A DNA stretch of 64,000 nucleotides from Ceriagrion tenellum (lineage: Eukaryota > Arthropoda > Insecta > Odonata > Coenagrionidae), in NCBI GenBank assembly GCA_963169105.1, contig OY720641.1, positions 77,327,496-77,391,495 on the forward strand. Reading direction: 5' to 3'. The position numbers and the translations under genes are program-made. Of this stretch, positions 36,345 to 46,150 are shown piece after piece. How positions within the stretch are numbered: position 1 is the stretch's first letter; every line of letters starts with the position of its first letter. The notes beneath the pieces were generated by a model. It was not told the DNA's origin, searched no databases, and was given only the letters and a program-made list of their open reading frames with translations.

Positions 36345-36510
36345 CAGAGTATTTGGTTCATAAATATTTGGCTTTTTTTGGTTATGGTTTCGTTAGTAGT
36401 AGTCGAATGACGTTTAAGTCGAGTATATGTAAGTTTTATTCATTAATTTTAATTGTAATTCATATTGTAATTTAAGTCATATTCTCGAAATTACAATTTA
36501 TCTCTGGCAC
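36345..36510 (+). repeat. Duplicated flank, copy B
   Basis: This is the partner of 34781-34925, with the same order AGAGTATTTG, GAATGACGTTTAAGTCG, GTAATTTAAGTCATATTCTCGAAATTAC. The left flanks of the two inserted elements (GATAGATTATTAA versus GAATAGATTATTAA) also agree. Confidence 0.7.
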
Positions 36511-38069
36511 TATACAACACTTGCCATTGAAATGTCTCTTACTGATTCTAGAATTTTCTATGAACTTTGCGGTCTATAAACGTCTATAAAAATGCAGGTA
36601 AATTCCATGAAGCCATTTTAAGGAACTAGGGTTAATGGGGGGGTTTAATGGCGTGTGAGCGCTATTCTGTAAAATCAGCAGTTCCGCTACAGACTTTTTA
36701 GTCTCTCTTGGAAATTTCCGCCGTAAGCATCAGGAATCACTCTGAACAACCACAATCAGACGAAGTCTGTTGGGTGTTAATACGATTGGCATATGCTTTA
36801 GATTTGCATGACCCTCTCCTCAGCTAATGAGTAATTTTCCCATGAGTAATTCGCACCCTTGGCAAGGACCTTTCTTCGGCGTCGCATCGAGTTGTGTTCC
36901 GTGTTCGTGGGTATGATTCATCTCCGTTCGCGGTCTTGCGATAAATTGCTTTCTGAAACATCAGGCATCGGTAGTTATGCGGCGAACGCTCATCGGTTGG
37001 TTATGCGTCGCGTATTCCCGAGTTATTCGAATGCCCAGATATATTTCCTGGGGTGGTTCCTTAGGATATTTGCCAAAAGTGTTCGCAGTGTGGTTAAAAA
37101 AACTTATTTACTTGTAGAATGGAGTTAGCTCTATAAAATGTTGTGAGATTTATTACAAAAGTTAAGTATTTAATAGAAATTGTAGTGATAAAGGTATAAG
37201 AGAGTGTATTGGCACAAACTTTATGGAACCTATGGATTTCCATATGGGAAAATAAGAAACTTGAAGGAGATTGAGAATAAACACTTGTACGATTTTCACA
37301 CTTATGGTTATATTATCAAATATGGTGATAATGGTATTTGCTCGATTGAAACCTATAGAAATCCCTCTGATTATTTTATCAATAAGATTATTTTCCATTT
37401 AATATCTTCCAGAAGTGGGTATATATATGATTGCCAAGTAGTGGGTGGGTGATAATTAAGTGTCTACAGAATTATTTTATAAACATTTGCGAAAGTAGTT
37501 TTGTTTCTCTTGAGAGCTGGATAGTTATTGGGTAGAGGCAATTAACAGTTTCTGGAAGTAATTATTTAACATATTGCCTCACTTGGGAATGTATAATGAT
37601 GGTCTCCCACGATAAATATTTTTTTTGTAAATTTATTCATGAATAGTTCATAAAAACTATCCATATCGGACTATGCATACGCATGCTATTGCTCTGTGAA
37701 CACTTTAGGGAACTCGGTACATTCTTGACGAAACGGTTTCTCTGATTGGTTTTTCTGAGCCAATGGGCTTCGGCCATTCCCTTTCCATAGACTATTTGCT
37801 GAGGGAACGCGATTAAATTCCTCCGTTCTTAACGTCGGTGGCAATAGGATGGGGTGGTAGGAATCATTCACATCGCGCATTTGATCGGATTGGATCTTAT
37901 TTCATTGATGGGGAGACGGAGAATTATTATGCGTTGACATCTATTGTTGAACCAACTGTATTAATTAGATCAATATATCAAGCGTTATTATTAGGCAACT
38001 GCTACCTTGATATTACCCTGTAAGTGCATTATTTTGGACCAGTACGTTATTTCAGTTCATTTCGTTGAT
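36511..38069. other. No recognised feature
   Basis: Intronic sequence. Overlapping frames at 37162-37452 on both strands are AT-rich and unrecognised. Confidence 0.5.
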
Positions 38070-38522
38070 TTACATCTACATGATACCCTGCGAGCCTCCA
38101 CATGGTGTTAGGTCACTAGCCATGTAAAGATGTAAGTTTTTGAGAGATGAAATGGTAAAATATATATAGGAATGTATTTAGTGGAGCTCAATTTTTATTG
38201 TGGTCGGTTATTGTGCGCGGAAAGAACGAGTTTTTGTACCTATCTGTTCGGCAGTGTATCTCTCTTATTTTATTGCTTCTGTCAGACCTAGAGATGTAGT
38301 GAGTAGTCATGATAATATTCTCTGTGTCGCTCTGAAAATTATCAGTTCTGAATTTCTCAAGCAACCTAAGCCTAACGTGTAGCCTCCGAGTCTCTAGGGG
38401 CTCCCACCTTAATCCCTCTCAAAGATGTGAGACACCTTATGTACGCTCGTAGCAGTTTTTAACGACGAGCGCTGCTTTCCTATGTATTTAATTAATTTTT
38501 TTGGTTTAATCTTTATGATTGG
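38070..38522 (-). mobile_element. LINE-A 5'-truncated copy
   Basis: Starts in TACATCTACATGATACCCTG (complement of the tail and 3' end), continues through GGAGCTCAATTTTTATTGTGG, AACGAGTTTTTGTACCTATC, CAGACCTAGAGATGTAGTGAG and CCTCCGAGTCTCTAGGGGC to the TTGGTTTAATCTTTATGA block. The minus-strand RT frame is largely readable with few stops. It lacks the CCGCATGGGCGTGTGGC segment near the tail. Confidence 0.88.
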
Positions 38523-39406
38523 TCAAGTTATAATTGTATCCTCATAAAGACAGTAATTATGATTGTAAAATCTGTAGAATACTCTTTTCAATTTGTTCTT
38601 TTTCTGTTGATTATACTCTATGGACGTATTCCATAGCAAATAATTCTCTCTCTTGCCGTCAGCCGATCAGCGTCGAATTCAGTATATTTTCTGCTCATGT
38701 GACGTTGAGGCATGTACTTTTATGAACCTTGTTGAATGAAAATGAATTCCATTAATACATTTACGAAGCAATATAGCGAGGGATGATGGTCTCAGGTTGT
38801 GGATTTTGTCATCGTTTTAGAATTGATGAACGAAAATTAGAGCATGTTAATGAGAGGCATTTGTTCAAAACCAGTTGAACGAGAATGGTAGATGTTAGTA
38901 TTTGGCGTTATTTTTTCGGGATTGATCACAATTTTTACTTTCGTTAATTACATCGTTATTGATTTTGATTTTTTCATGGCCATGCGTTAGTTGGCCAGTT
39001 AGCCAATGGATTACATTCGTTGGGAGATGCTTTATAAAGTACTAGCGGAAGGTACCCGTTGAAATTAAACGGGCGTGAAAAACATTGAACATACTTTATG
39101 AGAAAACCTCAATGCCTGAAGAATACTGTCAGCGTGGTCATTTGAGGAGGTCGTAACCTATCATGTACGTTGTGTTCGTTGCGGTAGATACGCTGACCTT
39201 TGACATTGAAGAGTATACTTGTTCTAAATAAACATTGAATATATCGATTACGCCCTGAGGCAATCTATCACGGGGCCCTTGAGACTCTGGGCCCTTCAAA
39301 TACAGATTTTCTTTCTATGTGCTATCATGGGCCTGTAGGAAAATGTGATATTTAAATGCTAGAGGCGTGAATGTCCTTTGAAAATCAAATCCCTGGTTGT
39401 CAAGGA
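38523..39406. other. No recognised feature
   Basis: Intronic sequence without recognised coding or mobile content. Confidence 0.45.
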
Positions 39407-39420
39407 AACATGCTGATGTT

Positions 39421-39509
39421 ACTTACTTACTTACTCCTCGGCGCTACAGCCCTTGTAGGGCCTTGGCCTCTCAGACGATGTTAGCCCAGACATGCGTTCT
39501 CCATCTTTT
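39421..39509 (-). mobile_element. Very short 5'-truncated LINE insertion with perfect 14-bp TSD
   Basis: AACATGCTGATGTT occurs at 39407-39420 and again at 39510-39523 around an 89-bp insert. On the minus strand the insert reads RWRTHVWANIV-stop-EAKALQGL-stop, resembling a non-LTR RT C-terminus, and ends in an AGTAAGTAAGTAAGT tail. The long exact duplication marks target-primed reverse transcription; the one internal stop suggests modest age or a mutated source. Confidence 0.88.
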
Positions 39510-39779
39510 AACATGCTGATGTTCATTTCAGGAAAACATGTGAGATTCTTTAGCTATAAACATGATTTTCAGACAAAAACAAAGCGTAAAATAAAATCGA
39601 TTGAAAGAATTAGAAACTTCATTTATTCTGCCATCCGAAGAAAAATTCCCAGCCCTCTATCTTGAGTGAAAGTACTTTTAAAAAGCTAAAAATTAAACCA
39701 CTGCACCGAACCCAATGCTTAGCATGGACCACCAGGGGGGCCTTCTGGGCCCCTGAGAGATTTTTAATATAACCTGTGT

Positions 39780-39899
39780 TACAACCAGATATATTTTCTA
39801 CCTATATGTCAAATTTCAACTCAATCATTCCAGTAGTTTTTTCGTGATAAAGCAACAGACAGACAGACGCCATTACATTTCTTTATATCAGTAAGGATT
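39780..39899 (+). mobile_element. Probable LINE 3' UTR (RTE-like)
   Basis: The order TGTCAAATTTCAACTCAATCA, TTTTTTCGTGATAAAGCAACA, (GACA)n and then TTTATATCAGTAAGGATT is typical of 3' ends of insect RTE-type elements. No coding part was identified. Confidence 0.4.
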
Positions 39900-39959
39900 C
39901 CGAGAAGTTAAGTAAGGTGATTTTCCTGAACGGAGAAGGTACTTCCCTTAAGCTGGAGG

Positions 39960-40065
39960 GTGTGACAATAGCAGCTTGGGCTACTCAGCTACTGAAAAAA
40001 AGGTCGGCAAGGGTTATAATGTGGAGTATTGCATTAGGCGATGCGGAAATCTCGTCGCTGATGGG
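39960..40065 (+). mobile_element. Possible LINE-B RT scrap
   Basis: The plus strand reads ARVIMWSIALGDAEI, resembling the (Y/W)xWSxALYGSETW block that precedes TWTL in LINE-B. The match is short; downstream G-rich sequence does not continue it. Confidence 0.25.
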
Positions 40066-43000
40066 CGGAGGTTTTGGGAGGGGGAGTTGGGTGCGGGAGA
40101 GAATGGGGAAATTGCGGTGGAAGGAAGGGAAGGTGGGGCAGGATGGGTGAAGTGGGGAAGCTGCGGGAGGAAATCGGGTGTAGGCTGGGTATATTGATGA
40201 ATCAGGTGAATCTGGCTCCTGTGTGGTAGAAAGCATTCATAGAGGGAATATTGTGGGACAAGTGGGAGAGAAGGTATCCGTCCGTATTGAATAGAGGCGG
40301 GTAATTAGTACATCATTATCCGCATAGATATACATTTATCTCTAGACCTTTGGGTATTATTGCCTCTTTTTTACTCCGTGATCGTTTCTAGAATATGTCT
40401 TAGATTAGAAGTTTTAGGAGAAATGTCTCGTACTATACTTGTCTGTAGTAACAATAACATCTGTCCTCGTCTGATTAGTAATTTACATTATCATGTCTTT
40501 TCAAATGCATCTACTGGAAGAAGAATTTTAATTAAGTAACGTCTGCCAGTGTCGGCTTTGCTTATTCACGAAGCATTGCCGTGTACAGTATACGACGGTG
40601 CAAAAAATACATGCGTTCGACATCATTTCATGGGAAGTAATTTCATAAGGTTGGCTCTGTAATTACTGAGTAATTTGCTGTGAAAATGAAGGAAAATCGC
40701 TCCTTTTAGTCGTTGGAGTATAAATGCCAGTTATTCAAATCACTCGTGCAGTCGGTGCACATGTTCATTAATTATTTTTTGCCATATACTTTGTGGACAG
40801 GCAGTATTTTAAAGCATTTTTTACGGTTGGAAAATGTATAGTTGGGAGGAATGTTGAGGGAACTCCCTGTTGGGATAATTGAAGGTCAGCGTAGCAGGCT
40901 CTGTTATATAACTGCAGGTTTTTTTAGCATAAGTGAAGTACGCGTGCACTGAACGCAAGAGAGTGGGCCCTCAAAGAGCAATTTACCTACAGCCGCAAAA
41001 TTTTCTTGCCACCACTCCATATTCTGTGTTAGTGCTCTACGCTCATTTACAAACCACAACGGGAACCTCGAACTAACGTATATGTTTCAATTTAAACCCG
41101 ACCTTGGGAACTCATTCTTCGTCCTAGACTAATGCCCAATCTAATATAATAAATACTAAGCTCCAATATTTGATATTCGGCTTGCCCACGAGTTTAAACA
41201 CGCCGACCGTCCCATAGGTTTCCCTTTCATCGTACTAACTTTACTGAGAATTACCAAACGATTGTGTTAATATTGGCGTGGCTGAAACTCGAGATGAACC
41301 TCCTTAGATCTGGTCTAGTTAACCTGATCCAGGTACATTTGAGGGTGTTTTCCTAGCCGGAAAATGTGAAAGCATTGTTCTATTCCGAGTATTTTGACTT
41401 GCATGAAGGTTTGCCACCGTAAATTCTTTACTCTGTGTTTCTACTATTATAATACAGTTCAATTAGTTGCTTAGGTTTGGCAAATTTTTGCTGTTCATAT
41501 TGACCTGATGACTTCCAGCGTTCAATGTTAGATGGTTCGCATACGAAAGAGCGTAGGCATACGGAAGGTTTTTCCTCGGCGTGGAAGTACGGCCTTCGGA
41601 GATAGGCTGTCATGTATTATGGCCCGCCCTTACTCTCCAGTGCTGGTGAGAATAAATGTAGTTTTCCATGCATTTAGCCCCGTTAATTATAGATTCTCCA
41701 TGTGTTGAAATACGACTGAATCCTCTTGCAGTCGTTGAAATCGCATCAGAAAACATTAAATATCTTTGCAAAAACGTCTAAAATTCAGTGTCTATAATTT
41801 GCGGCAGAATAAACTGAGCTAGTTGTTTATAAAGTGTAATAAATACAACCTCTACGATCTTTTTAATTCTAACGGGAGCATTTAATACTTGTTGTATAAT
41901 AGAGGATTGACTAGTTTTATAAGGAGATGTTTTCTTTATAAGTAAGAGAAAAAAACAGATATCCCATTTCATCCGTTAGTCTGTAATGCATATTTTTCTG
42001 TTTGATTTCTATGTAACAATGTGTCTCTACACATTGGAATGCCTGGAACGGTTGATTTTTTCGTAATAGTATTGGAATTCCTTTTATTTCATTTTAATGC
42101 TTAGAATTGAGGCTCCTGCTGCCGGAGGTACTGCTGTTGAATTGGAGAGAATTTTTTTCCTATTGGCCACAAGTATTTACTTTAATTCAAGGAAGGATTA
42201 GGAAATAAGATGATTTTGTGACCTCTGGTCTTGGAATGGAATATGGGACGCACTGTGGCGAAATAAATGAATCCAACTGGTTTTAATTGGGCTACGTTGC
42301 ATGTTGTCTCACCTGGTGACAACTCTCCAGTCGCCGGGTCCCCTGTGCATGTCTTGTATCAACGGAGTATTCAGCCTTGAGCGCAAGATTTATAATGATG
42401 CTCTGGCTTTCATTTGGGTCAACGTAGTCGGGTTCAACCGTCCCCAGTCATGCTGATCCGGTTTGATCTCAATCTCAATAATCATTAAATTCTGAGTTGT
42501 TTTAGTGCAAAAATGTGATTTTTGGAGTGCTTCTGTCCCAAGCAGGATAAATGCGCTGGGTTAATGTCCTCTCGCGCCTTATATTATATTGCTTTGAGGT
42601 CTGGTTGATCTTGAGATGTAGAACTTACTGTTTATGAACTTCCGAAGGGCCTATCAGCCAAATTTATCTTAAGATATATTATTCTTTTTAAATGGCATTC
42701 CAATGAGCCATTAAAGAATTTTCCCTGCGCTTCTTCTAAACATTTCATCTTTTTATGAAAGAATTCTTAAGTGACGCCCAGTGTTGTAGATACTACTCTT
42801 GTGTAATCGGGAAGATCGTTGTAAGTCTTGGAAATTCCATTAATAAGCAATGTTGTCATTTACAGTCGCAGTTAAATCCTGAATGCACTTATATAGTTAT
42901 GTGTGTTTACTGACTTAGACCAGAGGGAAGTCGTAAGCGTATGCCACCTATTCCTACCAAGTCCCGAATACGCGTGTTGTAGTTTCGAAATAGGTGAAAT

Positions 43001-43526
43001 AAGTAAGATTTTTCTTTTCGCATTCCCTTTATAATTTTCTTGTTAGGACACCTCACGTGGAATAGGTCTGTATCCCCACATAAGAATATCGACATTCGGT
43101 ACGGAACTACTGGCCTGGAAGGTTCCAAACTTTAAAGGTCAGTCACAGTGTCAAAGCTTTGTGAGAAAATCCTCTGGTGGTCACCTCCTTCTGAAGAGGC
43201 ATTGAGGTCTTAAGAATCCGCTTTCCAAGCGAGCGTAAGGTAGTTTGAGCGAGATTTTTCCCTTGTCATATTTGTTTGTGACCATGTTTGTGTTGTAATT
43301 GAATGTTGAGCAAGGAGCATGAAGTCAATAGTATTAATGACATTCAAACTTCGCTTTTATCAGTTATCAGTTCAATTCTCATGTTTAAGGCTCGAACTGT
43401 ACCTTTCTTCACGTTATCAATTCATCCTAATATTGGCAACTTATCTCAATCCGTTAAGAGAAATTAAGAATAAAATACGAGCCGTTTTCAATTTGGCATG
43501 GTGCACCTTTGCGCACCGTACAACTT
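40066..43526. other. No recognised feature
   Basis: CpG density stays high (about 19 in 40321-40920). One isolated TTAA-element-type end (GGTAGTTTGAGCGAGAT) lies at 43239-43255 without a recognisable partner. Confidence 0.45.
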
Positions 43527-44107
43527 CATCTACCTACTACCCCGCGAGCCGTCGCATTGGCGTGTGGCATGGGGTGTTGGGTCACCAGCCGTGTAAAGGT
43601 TTAAGTTTTTTTGAGATGAAATGTTGACATGTATTATAGGAGTGTATTTAGTGGAGCTCAATTTTTTATTGTGGTTGCTTATTGTTCGCGGAAATAACGA
43701 GTTTTTGTACCTATCTGTTCGGTAGTGTATCACTCGTATTTTATCGCTTCTGTCAGACCTTTAGATGTAGTGAGGAGTGATGATAATATTCTATACGTCG
43801 CTCTGAAAAATATCAGTTCTGAATCTCTCAAGCAACCTAAGCCTAGCGTGTAGCCTCCGAGTCCCTAGAGGCTCCCACCATAATCCTTTCAAAAGGTGTG
43901 AGACACTATATGTACGCTCGTAGCAGTTTTTAACGAAGCGCGCTGCTTTCCTTTGTATTTTATTAATTTTTTTTTGTTAAATGTATTCGACCAGGGTCCT
44001 AGGGTTCGAGGTGTGGCCTAACCAGAGGGAAGTAGCATCTCTCTCTGACTTTTTCATCCGAGGACCTCCCTATTATACGTTTAACAAAGCCTAGTTTCTT
44101 AAAACCG
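43527..44107 (-). mobile_element. LINE-A, longest copy in the window
   Basis: It starts CATCTACCTACTACCCCGCG and extends furthest 5' of all copies, through TCTCTGACTTTTTCATCCGAGGACCTCCCTATTATACGTT to CTAGTTTCTTAAAACC. The minus strand reads LINE RT text ending YKNSLFPRTISNHNKK before the 3' UTR. Frameshifts interrupt the upstream part. No 5' UTR, endonuclease or YxDD region is included. Confidence 0.88.
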
Positions 44108-44230
44108 TAGGGACATTATAAAATAAATGAGCAAGTTCTGACGTATGAATCGCGTTATAAATGTGTAGTTTGCACGTTTTCTCCTCTATAAAAATAATTA
44201 TTCATTACTTATCCTTGTACTCGTATAAAA

Positions 44231-44490
44231 TACGAGGATTGCCCAAAAAGAAATGCCCCACATTTTTTTCTCAAAATGTATTTATTCTACATTAATGAAC
44301 TTCACGTATATAGAATAATGATGTTTTTACAGTAACTATCTTTTCCCGCATAATCTCCTTCAAGTTTTATTGCCTTCCTGCTGCTAATCACTGGGACGTG
44401 TTTGATCTGTTGGTAACAGTCCTCCCACTGGTTAGGGAGCCATGTTTTCAGTGCGCTATTCACCTCCGCGTCGTCCACAGTAGTAGTGTG
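44231..44490 (-). mobile_element. mariner/Tc1-type transposon, truncated, 3' end and transposase C-terminus
   Basis: TACGAGGATTGCCCAAAAAG at 44231-44250 looks like a mariner terminal inverted repeat beside a TA. The minus strand reads an open frame with ALKTWLPNQWEDCYQQ then KAIKLEGDYAGK, the W-L-x-W...C...GDY pattern at the end of mariner transposases, before stop. The other end is missing, so the copy is dead. Confidence 0.65.
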
Positions 44491-44779
44491 GGAAAGTACA
44501 TATGGTCATTGTTCAAAATGGATTAGAAAATTTGAAAATAAATCTGAAGAAATTCTCATTGTTTCACGTCTTTAGTTTGTGCTATACTGGTATTTAAGAG
44601 CCTAATCTGGCAGTGTGTCCTCTGCAGTGTCCGCAAAATTGGTCAGAGTTCTCAGCTGTAAGATGCGGTAGCGTCGTGATTACCTGATAAGGCTTTGCGG
44701 CCAATGGAGATGCGTCTCTCGATGACCGTTTCAACGCACTATTTTCTGTTATTATGGATTTTTTTTAAATTTAGGGCTT

Positions 44780-44885
44780 TACTTTTAGGGTAACCCTCGT
44801 CTTTAGCCCTTTAGAAAACCCTTTAAGCTTTAGAAAAACCCTTTAGAAAGCCCTTTAGGTAACCCTGTAGAAAAAACCGTTCGTC
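44780..44885. repeat. Degenerate CCCTTTAGAAAA short tandem repeat
   Basis: CCCTTTAGAAAACCCTTTAA, CTTTAGAAAAACCC and CCCTTTAGAAAGCCCTTTAG follow one another, with opposite-strand TTTAGGGCT and TTTTAGGGTAA just upstream. Confidence 0.6.
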
Positions 44886-45019
44886 TAAAGGCGGTTGCAA
44901 ATGACGACGAGAAATAAAAATATTAAGTTTAAACCTTTAACTTGAACATTTGGTTAATTACTGAGTATTCCACTCATAAAAATACGTAAAATATACGCAC
45001 ATCTACAACTACTTTTCGT

Positions 45020-45219
45020 ACTCTCAGATCATGAGATTAAAATAAGGGCATTAAATGGTAGAACAGAAAGGTTTTACAAATCGTTTTTTCTCGCGATCGA
45101 TAAGAGACCATAATGGCTCTGCTAAGGGTTTGAATTAGGTTAATTGACATGTGGTGTAGCTGATTATTTCATATGCCCCCTAATACATGTTTCTAAATCT
45201 GCCGAGTAGTGAGTACAAC
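45020..45219 (+). repeat. Left arm of a ~1-kb inverted repeat
   Basis: This segment matches 45845-46025 in reverse complement over about 190 bp, for example ATCGATAAGAGACCATAA with TTATGGTCTCTTATCGAT, and GAACAGAAAGGTTTTAC with GTAAAACCTTTCTGTTC. Arm differences are scattered substitutions and short indels. Confidence 0.85.
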
Positions 45220-45628
45220 TCGTTAAAATGTGCTGCGAACGAACATACAAAGTTTCACAACTGTTAGAGGGATTAAGGTGGGAGCCCCTTGATCCTCGCA
45301 GGCTGCACGCTAGGCTTAGGCTGCCTGAGAAATTCAGAACTGGGATGTTTCAGAGCGACTCAGAGAATTATCATGACATATCTACCTCTCGAGGTCTGAC
45401 TAGCGATAAAATAAGAGAGATACATTGCCGAACGGATTAGTACAAAAACTCATTCTTTCCGCGCACATTAAGCGACCACAATAAAAACTGAGCTCCACTA
45501 AATTCTCTCCCATAATTCATGTCACCATTACACCTCCCAAAGACTTACATGTTTACACGGCTGGAGACCTACCACCCCCTGCCACATGCCCATGCGGCGG
45601 CTCACGGGGTAGTGTGTAGATGTAATTA
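45220..45628 (+). mobile_element. LINE-A 5'-truncated copy inside the inverted repeat
   Basis: The plus-strand frame 45228-45440 reads YKVSQLLEGLRWEPLD then RLHARLRLPEKFRTG and SDKIREIHCRTD, the RT C-terminal part, then stops within the FFPRTI region. The 3' UTR continues through TTTACACGGCTGGAGACC to CATGCGGCGGCTCACGGGGTAG and GTGTAGATGTA. It begins at the end of the left arm. Confidence 0.88.
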
Positions 45629-45672
45629 TTACCCTGCAAGCCACCACATGGATGTTTGGCCCACATGGGTGA
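45629..45672 (-). mobile_element. Inverted LINE-A 3' scrap, tail to tail with the previous copy
   Basis: TTACCCTGCAAGCCACCACATGG-TGTTTGGCC reads as the start (complement of the 3' end) of a second LINE-A in opposite orientation. It fades after about 45 bp. The following 170 bp, up to the right arm, are unexplained. Confidence 0.5.
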
Positions 45673-45844
45673 GTTATCACCAACATGAACTACATTGAAG
45701 AAATTTAATTTCACCTGCAAGCACCACACTATCGGTATACTACAAATGCTAAAGAAACTACGAAAATAATCCATAAAGTACCTAACCATGAAAACGTGAC
45801 CCAAGAGTTATGCAGGGAACATGCAAAACATGGTGTATGCACTT

Positions 45845-46025
45845 GTCGGCAGATTTAGAAACATGCATTAGAGGGCATATGAATTAATCAGCTACACCAC
45901 GTCAACTAACATAATTCAAATTCTTAACGCAGCCGTTATGGTCTCTTATCGATCGCGGGAAAAACAATATGTAAAACCTTTCTGTTCTACAATCTACAGT
46001 CCTTATTTTAATCTCATGTCCTATC
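45845..46025 (-). repeat. Right arm of the ~1-kb inverted repeat
   Basis: Reverse complement of 45020-45219. Its downstream neighbour (to about 46150, with ACGGTCTGATAGCGATTCCCAT at 46121-46142) recurs near 35.2 kb. The arm therefore belongs to a larger dispersed repeat present at least three times. Confidence 0.85.
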
Positions 46026-46150
46026 TACCGTAATATGTTGGAGTTCGAAGATATTGAAAACTTCGTCTGAAAATAAATTAGTTTTAAATTTACATATAAG
46101 AGATTGAGTCTAATTTTCAATCGACGGTCTGATAGCGATTCCCATTCAAG

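Noticed and set aside
43239..43262. Isolated end of the 555-bp TTAA element family
   Set aside because: Only about 17 bp match and no opposite end follows; could be chance.
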